From: Ruminococcus flavefaciens
GTDB taxonomy: Bacteria > Bacillota > Clostridia > Oscillospirales > Ruminococcaceae
Length of the DNA: 5,136 bases
Direction of reading: 5' to 3'
Assembly: GCA_002310115.1 (NCBI GenBank)
Contig: DBYI01000084.1
Span: 1-5,136 of the forward strand
Shown here: positions 1 through 5,047 of the stretch, piece by piece
Position numbering within the stretch: position 1 is the stretch's first letter
Layout of the letters: each line of letters opens with the position of its first letter
Notes under the pieces: generated by a model
The model's input: the letters and a program-made list of their open reading frames with translations, nothing else
The model's database searches: none
What the model was told of the DNA's origin: nothing
Made by a program: the position numbers and the translations under genes

Positions 1-540
1 GACTGGAACAACTGGAACCAGGGCGGTCAGGACTGGAATAACTGGAATCAGGGCGGCAACGACTGGAATCAGGGTGGTCAGGACTGGAACAACTGGAACC
101 AGGGTGGAAATGACTGGAATCAGTGGAACCAGGGTGGCCAGGACTGGAACAATCAGCAGCAGAACTGGAATCAGGGCGGAAACGACTGGAATCAGGGTGG
201 CTTCGATTGGAACAACTGGAACGTAAATGACTGGAACAACCAGAACCAGCAGAATAACTGGAATCAGGGTGGCCAGGACTGGAACAATCAGCAGCAGAAC
301 TTTGATTGGAATCAGGGTGGTCAGCAGAACTTTGACTGGAACCAGGGCGGTCAGCAGAACTTTGACTGGAACCAGGGCGGTCAGGATTGGAATAATCAAC
401 AGAATAATAACTGGTACAATGCAGACGTAAATAACTGGAACCAGGGTGGCCAGCAGAATTTTGACTGGAACCAGGGTGGCCAGCAGAACTTTGACTGGAA
501 CCAGGGTGGCAACGGCGGCTTTGATTGGAATCAGGGCGGT
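1..540 (+). repeat. Degenerate in-frame tandem repeat coding a Trp/Asn/Gln/Gly linker
   Basis: The repeats are 21, 24, 30 and longer multiples of 3 nt, so the frame is kept. Protein units are variants of DWNNWNQGGQ, DWNQGGN, DWNNQQQN and FDWNQGGQQN. I count 26 Trp in 180 residues, and Asp is the only charged residue. The cleanest units are 30 nt long, FDWNQGGQQN, at 301-330, 331-360 and 361-384 and again at 460-489 and 490-510. Neighbouring copies differ mainly at third codon positions. This is a flexible interdomain spacer rather than a folded enzyme domain. Similar Asn/Gln-rich linkers join catalytic domains in R. flavefaciens xylanases. Confidence 0.93.
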
Positions 541-1209
541 CAGCAGCAGGCTAACAATGGCGGCGGCGCTCAGGTACAGTCAGGCAAGAAGCTTTGTGCT
601 ATCTCATTCGATGATGGTGCTTCAGCTACAAGCAGACAGGATCCTGCATACAGAATTATGGATGCTCTTATCAAGAATAACATGACAGCTACATTCTTCT
701 ATGTTGGTGACTGGATCAAGACAAATGAGCAGGTACAGTTCGCATATCAGAACGGAATGGAAGTTGCTAACCACACTAAGTCACATCCTTCACTTGGTTC
801 ATTGGGCTCATCACAGATCAGAAGTGAGTGGGAGCAGTGCAACAGCAAGCTTAAGAGCATTATCGGTACTGAGCCTTCACACCTCATGAGACTTCCTTAC
901 CTCGACGGCGGCGGACAGGTAACATCAGCACTTTATGATGTTCCGCTCATCAGTTGTGCTATCGATACTGAGGACTGGAATAATGCTTCTAAGGATCAGA
1001 TCGTAAATAAGATTAAGCAGGCTGCACAGAACGGTTCACTTGAGGGCGCAATCGTACTCTGTCACGAGAACTATGCTACAACAGCAGCAGCTATGGAAGA
1101 AGTTCTTCCTTGGCTTGCACAAAATGGCTATCAGAATGTTAACATCTCTGATATGGCTAAGGCTAAGGGCAAGACTCTTGGTGGCGGACAGATTCATACA
1201 CGTGTATAA
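1..1209 (+). CDS. Multidomain secreted CE4 esterase (polysaccharide deacetylase / acetylxylan esterase), C-terminal part
   Basis: The frame is open from base 1 to the TAA at 1207-1209 (402 codons seen), so the start and any upstream modules lie outside the window. Residues 1-180 are a Trp/Asn/Gln/Gly repeat linker. Residues about 196-390 form a NodB-homology (CE4) domain with all five family motifs: SFDDG (202-206; D204 expected catalytic base, D205 metal ligand), HTKSHP (258-263; H258 and H262 metal ligands), RLPYL (297-301), DTEDW (322-326) and IVLCHE (351-356; H355 catalytic His). CE4 enzymes remove O- or N-acetyl groups from xylan, chitin or peptidoglycan using a divalent metal. The linker type, and a motif 3 followed by DGGG rather than the usual G-x-x-N, make acetylxylan esterase my preferred reading, but peptidoglycan or chitin deacetylase is not excluded. 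The protein ends about 10 residues after the domain, with no dockerin in the visible part. ATG 658 lies inside the domain and is not a start, because it would drop motif 1. Confidence 0.9.
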   Translation, partial: DWNNWNQGGQDWNNWNQGGNDWNQGGQDWNNWNQGGNDWNQWNQGGQDWNNQQQNWNQGGNDWNQGGFDWNNWNVNDWNNQNQQNNWNQGGQDWNNQQQNFDWNQGGQQNFDWNQGGQQNFDWNQGGQDWNNQQNNNWYNADVNNWNQGGQQNFDWNQGGQQNFDWNQGGNGGFDWNQGGQQQANNGGGAQVQSGKKLCAISFDDGASATSRQDPAYRIMDALIKNNMTATFFYVGDWIKTNEQVQFAYQNGMEVANHTKSHPSLGSLGSSQIRSEWEQCNSKLKSIIGTEPSHLMRLPYLDGGGQVTSALYDVPLISCAIDTEDWNNASKDQIVNKIKQAAQNGSLEGAIVLCHENYATTAAAMEEVLPWLAQNGYQNVNISDMAKAKGKTLGGGQIHTRV

Positions 1210-1280
1210 TCTCTAAATAATTCAGTGTGACGTTCACACGCCAGGTGTTCTGATCATTGAAAGGCATTTTATAATTATTC

Positions 1281-1322
1281 CCAGAGGACAGTTTGTGCAA
1301 TGCAGGCTGTCCTCCGGTTTTT
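1281..1322 (+). terminator. Intrinsic terminator of the CE4 esterase gene
   Basis: GAGGACAG (1284-1291) pairs with CTGTCCTC (1307-1314), extended by CC/GG (1281-1282 with 1316-1317) across one mismatch. The loop is 15 nt and five T follow at 1318-1322. It lies about 70 bases after the stop codon at 1209. A smaller hairpin, GTGTGA-CGT-TCACAC (1225-1239), sits just after the stop but has no T-run. Confidence 0.85.
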
Positions 1323-1374
1323 ACACTGTTGAAGTACTAGTAAAAATTCAAAGAGTTGTTAATTGAAAAGTAAG

Positions 1375-1394
1375 GTTATAATAATTGTTATAAC
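1375..1394. repeat. Perfect 7-bp inverted repeat, AT-rich
   Basis: GTTATAA (1375-1381) and TTATAAC (1388-1394) flank a 6-nt spacer. No T-run follows. It lies about 100 bp upstream of the promoter at 1494-1522 and could be a protein-binding site, but in sequence this AT-rich a chance palindrome is possible. Confidence 0.35.
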
Positions 1395-1493
1395 TATATA
1401 CAATTAATATATAAAAAGGACTTAAAAAGCAATGTTACTTTGGCATATATTGACAAAAATTAGAAGAATCATACATATATGAGTGTTTAATGA

Positions 1494-1522
1494 TTGACAT
1501 GGGGTATATAGTATGATACAAT
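1494..1522 (+). promoter_or_regulatory. Strong sigma-A promoter with extended -10
   Basis: TTGACA (1494-1499) is a perfect -35 box. A 17-nt spacer follows, then TACAAT (1517-1522) as -10. TG at 1514-1515 gives an extended -10 (TGATACAAT). Transcription should start near 1529. The first annotatable product downstream is either the small ORF at 1587 or the ORF at 1915, which would leave a leader of about 386 nt. Confidence 0.75.
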
Positions 1523-1586
1523 AAACAAGATGTTTATGATGTAATAGTTTTCTTCAATTGTAATACTGCGAGGGAAATTAATAAAA

Positions 1587-1694
1587 ATGACTTTTAGGAA
1601 TGAAAAAGATATTTGTTACTACATCCCATCACTGAATATAGTTAAAAAGGCGTTTTTGTCTCGAAATACGTGCTTGTTTATCAAGCCCATATAG
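1587..1694 (+). CDS. Possible small ORF, 35 residues, unknown
   Basis: An ATG at 1587 opens 35 codons ending at TAG 1692-1694. The product begins MTFRNEKDIC and ends in CLFIKPI. It is basic, with a central YYIPSLNIVKKAF stretch, and has no clear signal peptide or membrane helix. GAGGGA at 1570-1575 could serve as a ribosome site, but its 11-nt spacing is long. Support comes mainly from the strong promoter about 60 bp upstream and the hairpins after the stop. I do not recognise it. It may be a leader peptide or a chance frame inside a non-coding RNA. Confidence 0.25.
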   Translation: MTFRNEKDICYYIPSLNIVKKAFLSRNTCLFIKPI

Positions 1695-1725
1695 ATGAAT
1701 ATTGTAAACAGCTTCTTGTTTTTGA

Positions 1726-1771
1726 CCGCTTTCGATGATTGAAAGCGGAGAATATCGGTTTATCCTGATAT
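1726..1771 (+). other. Two consecutive RNA hairpins in the 1529-1914 leader
   Basis: CCGCTTTC (1726-1733) pairs perfectly with GAAAGCGG (1741-1748) around a 7-nt loop. Right after it, ATATCGG (1752-1758) pairs with CTGATAT (1765-1771) with one G-U pair. Two T-runs follow at 1788-1793 and 1795-1799, after a 16-nt gap. GAAAGC (1741-1746) could instead pair with GCTTTT (1786-1791), directly ahead of the T-run, so two exclusive folds can be drawn. I do not recognise a known riboswitch class. Confidence 0.4.
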
Positions 1772-1914
1772 GATTTAAACAATGAGCTTTTTTATTTTTC
1801 TTAGAGACAATGTCTGCAGTAAATTAATGCTTATTTCTAAGGACTACACCGGTTTTTGATACTTTTGTGCCTACATTACTTAAAGCGAAAATTGAATGAA
1901 AAGGAATTGCAAAA

Positions 1915-2163
1915 ATGAATATTTACCAATTGAAAGACAAGAACAGATCCCTGTCACGCGAAGAATGTGACGAAAAGAATCTATTCTATAAAGAAAAAAA
2001 GATCAGTTGTAATATCTTTGTTGATCTGCAAGAGAATGCTTTACAGAGCGAATCAAGATTATATCATCAGTATGGTGGTATCGTTTGCAAATTCCGCATC
2101 AATGAGTTGATACTTGGTGTTCTGCGCGGAGTTTTGCCGTATAACGATGATTTTTTTGCGTAA
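1915..2163 (+). CDS. Hypothetical protein, 82 residues, doubtful
   Basis: The ATG at 1915 has AAGGAA (1901-1906) upstream at usable spacing and the frame ends at TAA 2161-2163. The first half is charged and lysine/glutamate-rich. The second half (from about residue 58) falls within the GC-richer block that is also open on the opposite strand, so the C-terminus may run into a repeat element rather than belong to an original gene. There is no signal peptide, no membrane helix and no motif I know. The promoter at 1494-1522 points toward it. It may be a truncated gene or a non-gene. Confidence 0.35.
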   Translation: MNIYQLKDKNRSLSREECDEKNLFYKEKKISCNIFVDLQENALQSESRLYHQYGGIVCKFRINELILGVLRGVLPYNDDFFA

Positions 2164-2410
2164 GTTTTCCTTCTGACGAGAAATGAATAAATTAAAAGCG
2201 GGAAGGATAAGGACGTTTGCTGCCTTTGCGTTTTGGCATAGCTGTAATGCAAACTGGATATCACGCTTTAGTTTTATTCTTACTCTTAGCAGAAAGCAGA
2301 TTGGCAGGCTTTGAGTGATCTTAGCTGTCTTAACATCTTTGGACAGCATTATGTTGTTTGGAGGGAGGCGAAAGGGAATTATCCCATGGGGGAATGTACC
2401 GGAGTTTATG
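2085..2410. other. GC-richer block open in several frames: possible dispersed repeat or gene remnant
   Basis: Counted GC is about 37-42% across 2101-2340 and 30 of 60 at 2341-2400, against 17-25% in the spacer at 1381-1500. Frames stay open on both strands: + to 2163, + 2311-2502 (TTG start only), and - 2349-2059 and 2264-2067. None is preceded by a convincing ribosome site. A short palindrome, GGGA-ATTA-TCCC, lies at 2374-2385. No terminal inverted repeats or transposase motifs were found. This pattern suits a degraded gene or interspersed repeat, but that is inference. No clear promoter for the esterase at 2492 was found in the stretch 2164-2491. Confidence 0.35.
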
Positions 2411-2491
2411 GATATGATGTTCGGTACTATAAAAATATAGAGCTTTTTACGAGGAAGAGTACAAAAATTTATTTTAATTCAGGAGGAAGAA

Positions 2492-3385
2492 ATGAAAAGT
2501 AAAGCAAAAAAATTTATTTCGCTTATCGTGACATTAGTGATGGCATTCACTATAATGTCTATGACTATGATGAGCATGCCAGCAGGTGCGGCAAATAACA
2601 AATCATATTCAAGTATTCAGAGATATAGCGTTGAGTACGGCGGACAGACTTACAGCGGATACATATTGATTCCTGATGATTGTGCTGGAAAAAAATATGA
2701 TGTTGTTTTAGTTTACTGCGGTCTTGGCGGTCTTGTAAGATGGGATCAATACAATTTTCAGAATTGGCTGAGTAAATGGGTTGATAACGGTTATATCAAA
2801 CCTTGCATTTTCGTTTCACCTTCAGTTATTGATAACGGAAAAGATATGGCTGCAGGCATAGGCAGTTCCGCTAGTGAGTATAATATGTTTGAAAGAAACG
2901 TTCGCAAGCAGTTGGGCAATTTTAAGGAAGCTCTCCTAAAATCTCAATACGGTAAATATATAGATGCAAGAAAGAATATCTCCGTTGGCGGATATTCTAT
3001 GGGTGCTTGTGCTTCGATTTATGCAGGTACATTATATCCTAATCTTTATCCTAATATAGCTTCTTTAAGCCCTTCGTTCCCATATTTTTGCGATGATGGA
3101 AGTGGTTGGATTAAAACTAAAAAGGAAGTTGTTTTCTCAAAGAGCAGCCGAGCTAAGCGCCTTCTTTCTATTGGAAAGTGTGAGACAGAGCCATTCCTTT
3201 CAAGCTTCCAGCGCTATGAGGTAACAGCACGTAATAACGGTTATAGATTCAAGACATATGTCTCAAAGAAGGACGGTCATAATGTTAATCTCTTCTACAG
3301 AGAGATATTTGTATTTATGTACTACCTTGATCACAATACTGTTTTGACTGATGCTCAGCTTGAAATCATGGATTATAAAGCTTAA
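2492..3385 (+). CDS. Secreted alpha/beta-hydrolase, esterase D / CE1-like
   Basis: 297 residues with a strong ribosome site AGGAGG (2481-2486), 5 nt before the ATG. A signal peptide is clear: basic MKSKAKK, a hydrophobic core at about 8-29 unusually rich in Met (seven Met in the first 34 residues), and a likely cut near AGAA (31-34). The mature part starts with a beta-rich segment (residues 44-62), as in the esterase (pfam00756-type) family. The nucleophile elbow is GYSMG (167-171), with S169 as nucleophile. H263 in KKDGHNVNLFYREI fits the family's C-terminal catalytic His. The acid is probably E231 or E233 in GKCETEP. The oxyanion-side loop reads VYCGLGG (74-80), where relatives usually have HG. 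Family members cleave acetyl, feruloyl or other short esters. The substrate cannot be told here. No dockerin or binding module is present. A lipase-like or mycolyl-type activity is less likely. Confidence 0.8.
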   Translation: MKSKAKKFISLIVTLVMAFTIMSMTMMSMPAGAANNKSYSSIQRYSVEYGGQTYSGYILIPDDCAGKKYDVVLVYCGLGGLVRWDQYNFQNWLSKWVDNGYIKPCIFVSPSVIDNGKDMAAGIGSSASEYNMFERNVRKQLGNFKEALLKSQYGKYIDARKNISVGGYSMGACASIYAGTLYPNLYPNIASLSPSFPYFCDDGSGWIKTKKEVVFSKSSRAKRLLSIGKCETEPFLSSFQRYEVTARNNGYRFKTYVSKKDGHNVNLFYREIFVFMYYLDHNTVLTDAQLEIMDYKA

Positions 3386-3435
3386 CCAACATTGATCAAG
3401 ACATGTTTTTTCGCAGTATACAATAATGAATCAAA

Positions 3436-3468
3436 ACAACAGCACTGTGCATTGCACAGTGCTGTTGT
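3436..3468. terminator. Bidirectional terminator between convergent genes
   Basis: A perfect 15-bp stem (3436-3450 with 3454-3468) closes an ATT loop. On the + strand an AT-rich tail with a T6 run (3480s) follows the esterase. On the - strand TTTT follows the membrane-protein operon. It is 50 nt past the + strand stop (3385) and 25 nt past the - strand stop (3494), so it can serve both. Neither T-run directly abuts the stem as a long run, but the stem is very stable. Confidence 0.85.
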
Positions 3469-3493
3469 ATTTATATAATCTTTTTTAGACATA

Positions 3494-4216
3494 TTAAGTA
3501 GTCACTAAAGATCTGCGTTGGGATTTCCTTTTGAAAGCTGTAGTGTAAATTATACCGATAATCACCACAATAATGCAGAGTATCTGATTGAGTGAAATGG
3601 TCTTGTCCATGTGTGACTCCCTGAGAAAGTCTAAAAGCCCTTTAGCAACTGCACAGGCAGTCAGAATAAATACTGATATATTTTTGCAGTTTTTAATGAG
3701 CATTATCATACCGATAGCAAAAATAAGGAAGAATACTATAGTTTCTGTAAGTTGAACCGGGAATATATAATCTGATTCAGTGATCTTTCCTGAGTATTTC
3801 ACACAGCAGGGACCATGATATGAAATTCCGTGGCAGCATCCTGCAAAAAAGCAACCCAGCTTTGAAATACTGTATATAATAGGAAGAACGAGAGTGCAGT
3901 TTTCAAGAGTAATGCCAGTTGTTACTGGATCGCGTTTTATTAGTGCTAAGGTCATAACACTCAGGTACATACCGAAAAGTCCTCCCATAGACGAAAGTCC
4001 GATTTTTGTGCCGCCTGAGGCTGCATAAGTAAGAAGAATAGCAAAGAAAAAGCTCATAATTGGCGAGAGTAGTGTTATAAAGCCTGCTATCATTTGCTGA
4101 ACTCCACGCTTGACATTAAGAAAGTACTGCAATGAAAGACCTGTCACACATGAAAGAACTATCATAAATGCATATGGTGAACAAAACGAATAATCTGTAT
4201 TGATATGTATGTTCAT
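3494..4216 (-). CDS. Divergent Lgt-like (prolipoprotein diacylglyceryl transferase family) membrane protein
   Basis: 240 residues with about seven hydrophobic segments. True Lgt transfers diacylglycerol from phosphatidylglycerol to the lipobox Cys of prolipoproteins. The Lgt layout is recognisable: LSSMGGLFG (74-82) for the HGG region, SKLGCFFAGCCHG (118-130) for the GRIGNFINGE signature, FPVQLTE (152-158) for HPTQLYE, and AKGLLDFLRE (191-200) then ISLNQIL (207-213) for the last helix. Judged against the E. coli enzyme as I recall it, key polar residues are changed: H103 to M77, R143 to K119, N146 to C122, R239 to K192, E243 to D196. A Cys/His cluster (C122, C127, C128, H129, C137, C138) replaces part of the signature. 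It is therefore probably a paralog and not the housekeeping Lgt. Start: CTCCT at 4227-4231 reads AGGAG upstream of ATG 4216. It is the second gene of an operon, 30 nt after the gene ending at 4247. Confidence 0.75.
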   Translation of the reverse strand: MNIHINTDYSFCSPYAFMIVLSCVTGLSLQYFLNVKRGVQQMIAGFITLLSPIMSFFFAILLTYAASGGTKIGLSSMGGLFGMYLSVMTLALIKRDPVTTGITLENCTLVLPIIYSISKLGCFFAGCCHGISYHGPCCVKYSGKITESDYIFPVQLTETIVFFLIFAIGMIMLIKNCKNISVFILTACAVAKGLLDFLRESHMDKTISLNQILCIIVVIIGIIYTTAFKRKSQRRSLVTT

Positions 4217-4246
4217 GTTTATATCACTCCTGATTGTTTCATATTT

Positions 4247-4819
4247 TTAGCTGCATGAACGAAGGTCGTTTACACATTCATTGCAGGCTATCATAAGCAT
4301 AATTGTACCTATTATAGCTATAATGAATAAAAGCACCGTGAGAGAAACATAGATTATACAAAGTATCTTTGCGAATTTGTTGTCGGGGTAGCCTACTCTA
4401 GCGATTATCATCAGAACAATTGCAGCAATGAATAATATTCCGCTGAGGAACATAAGCTTCGTGAACAATATTGGTCCCGACAGCAGCATAAGAGATACTG
4501 ACACAGTACAAAGTATATTGGCTGTATTGCTGTCTTTTATAGGAGCTGGTACGTACAGTGGTGGTTGATACTGAAAATGCGGATACTGGTTATTCTTCAA
4601 AGCCTCTTCATTAACAATGACTTCTTCACAGTTATGGAACTGCATGATATAGCTATATTCAAATTGGTCTATGTATCTTATCCATTTCCCGTCATTCTGT
4701 TTTGTAAATCCCCATCTTGCGAGGAGGCTCTCGTCGGTGCCTTCGGGTGCAAGATATATTGGATACCCCATATAGTATAAAAGGCTGCAGTTCCTTATTT
4801 CATAATAATGAATCTTCAT
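4247..4819 (-). CDS. Hypothetical membrane protein with cytosolic-type N-terminal domain
   Basis: 190 residues starting at MKIHYYEIRN. This start is chosen because GGAGGG (complement of 4827-4832) lies 7 nt upstream. The in-frame ATG 15 codons earlier (4862-4864) overlaps a -10 box and has no ribosome site. Residues 1-75 look soluble, with aromatic-rich stretches (YYEIRNCSLLYYMGYPIYLA, 5-24). A Tyr/Pro/Gln linker follows (77-94), then three hydrophobic segments at about 100-118, 122-140 and 151-178, split by a charged RVGYPDNK loop. The tail ends with C179, C182 and C189. I do not recognise a named family. It is the first gene of an operon with the Lgt-like gene, suggesting a shared membrane function, but none can be stated. 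Confidence 0.75.
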   Translation of the reverse strand: MKIHYYEIRNCSLLYYMGYPIYLAPEGTDESLLARWGFTKQNDGKWIRYIDQFEYSYIMQFHNCEEVIVNEEALKNNQYPHFQYQPPLYVPAPIKDSNTANILCTVSVSLMLLSGPILFTKLMFLSGILFIAAIVLMIIARVGYPDNKFAKILCIIYVSLTVLLFIIAIIGTIMLMIACNECVNDLRSCS

Positions 4820-4826
4820 ATCATTA

Positions 4827-4832
4827 CCCTCC
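4827..4832 (-). promoter_or_regulatory. Ribosome binding site deciding the start at 4819
   Basis: CCCTCC on the + strand reads GGAGGG on the coding strand, 7 nt from ATG 4819. It rules in favour of the 190-residue product over a 205-residue one beginning at 4864. Confidence 0.85.
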
Positions 4833-4862
4833 ATAAAAAGGATTTGGTTTGTTACTAAATAC

Positions 4863-4891
4863 ATTATACAATAAAATCAATGAAATGAAAA
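4863..4891 (-). promoter_or_regulatory. Proximal promoter of the membrane-protein operon
   Basis: On the - strand, TTTTCA (4886-4891) and a perfect TATAAT (4863-4868) are spaced by 17 nt. The start would be near 4856, giving a leader of about 37 nt before ATG 4819. The -35 is weaker than in the distal promoter. Confidence 0.55.
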
Positions 4892-4892
4892 G

Positions 4893-4927
4893 GTGACAAT
4901 TATAACTTTTCGAGTGACATTTGTCAC
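4893..4927. promoter_or_regulatory. Candidate operator: GTGACA/TGTCAC half-sites
   Basis: GTGACA (4914-4919), TT, TGTCAC (4922-4927) is a 14-bp inverted repeat. A further GTGACA copy lies at 4893-4898, exactly 21 bp (two helical turns) from the left arm. The right arm is also the -35 of the distal - strand promoter, and the + strand promoter begins 16 bp away. The placement suggests a repressor or activator site that could control both directions. Confidence 0.45.
4899..4927 (-). promoter_or_regulatory. Distal promoter of the membrane-protein operon
   Basis: On the - strand, GTGACA (4922-4927; five of six to TTGACA), a 17-nt spacer and a perfect TATAAT (4899-4904). Predicted start is near 4892, and it would transcribe through the proximal promoter. 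Confidence 0.6.
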
Positions 4928-4942
4928 AGATGTATTTTATGC

Positions 4943-4971
4943 TTGATTTTTTATCAAAGGTATGCTATACT
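4943..4971 (+). promoter_or_regulatory. Promoter of the dTDP-glucose 4,6-dehydratase gene
   Basis: TTGATT (4943-4948), a 17-nt spacer and TATACT (4966-4971), with TG at 4963-4964 giving an extended -10. The start is expected near 4978, about 70 nt before ATG 5048. Confidence 0.75.
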
Positions 4972-5047
4972 TGAAAAGATGTATATTACGGGTGTGTATG
5001 AACAGCTCAGTAGTATCGATTAATATCATTTTATAAGAGGTAAGAAG

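Larger units (their letters stand above)
1323..1914. other. AT-rich intergenic region with promoter and hairpins, no confident gene
   Basis: No long reading frame exists here. Counted GC is 10 of 60 bases at 1381-1440 and 15 of 60 at 1441-1500, far below the flanking genes. It contains an inverted repeat (1375-1394), a near-consensus promoter (1494-1522), a weak second TTGACA at 1450-1455 with TACATA at 1472-1477, a small ORF (1587-1694), hairpins at 1672-1686, 1726-1748 and 1752-1771, and two T-runs at 1788-1793 and 1795-1799. It could be the long leader of the ORF at 1915 or a locus for a small RNA. Confidence 0.6.

Noticed and set aside
1..540. CRISPR-like or transposon-type repeat
   Set aside because: Units are contiguous, in-frame, codon-structured and have no spacers; they encode a protein linker.
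227..685. Thr/Arg/Ser-rich + strand ORFs at 227-430 and 446-685
   Set aside because: They are frame-shifted readings of the linker repeat inside the open CE4 frame; repeat DNA keeps alternative frames open.
701..889. + strand ORF inside the CE4 domain
   Set aside because: Out-of-frame shadow of a well-supported domain, with no ribosome site.
658..1209. CE4 gene starting at ATG 658
   Set aside because: The same frame is open back to base 1 and the SFDDG motif lies upstream of 658, so this ATG is internal.
1385..1413. Extra promoter TTGTTA-17-TATATA
   Set aside because: In sequence this AT-rich such matches are expected by chance and a much better promoter lies downstream.
2059..2349. - strand ORFs at 2059-2349 and 2067-2264
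   Set aside because: No ribosome site precedes either start and no motif is visible; treated as part of the multi-frame-open block.
2311..2502. + strand 63-codon ORF ending inside the start of the esterase
   Set aside because: Needs a TTG start without ribosome site and covers the esterase ribosome site; likely chance.
4565..4780. + strand 71-codon ORF
   Set aside because: Antisense to the membrane-protein gene, which has a good ribosome site, promoters and sensible protein features.
4820..4864. 15-residue N-terminal extension of the membrane protein
   Set aside because: Its ATG overlaps the TATAAT box of the proximal promoter and lacks a ribosome site; GGAGGG supports the start at 4819.
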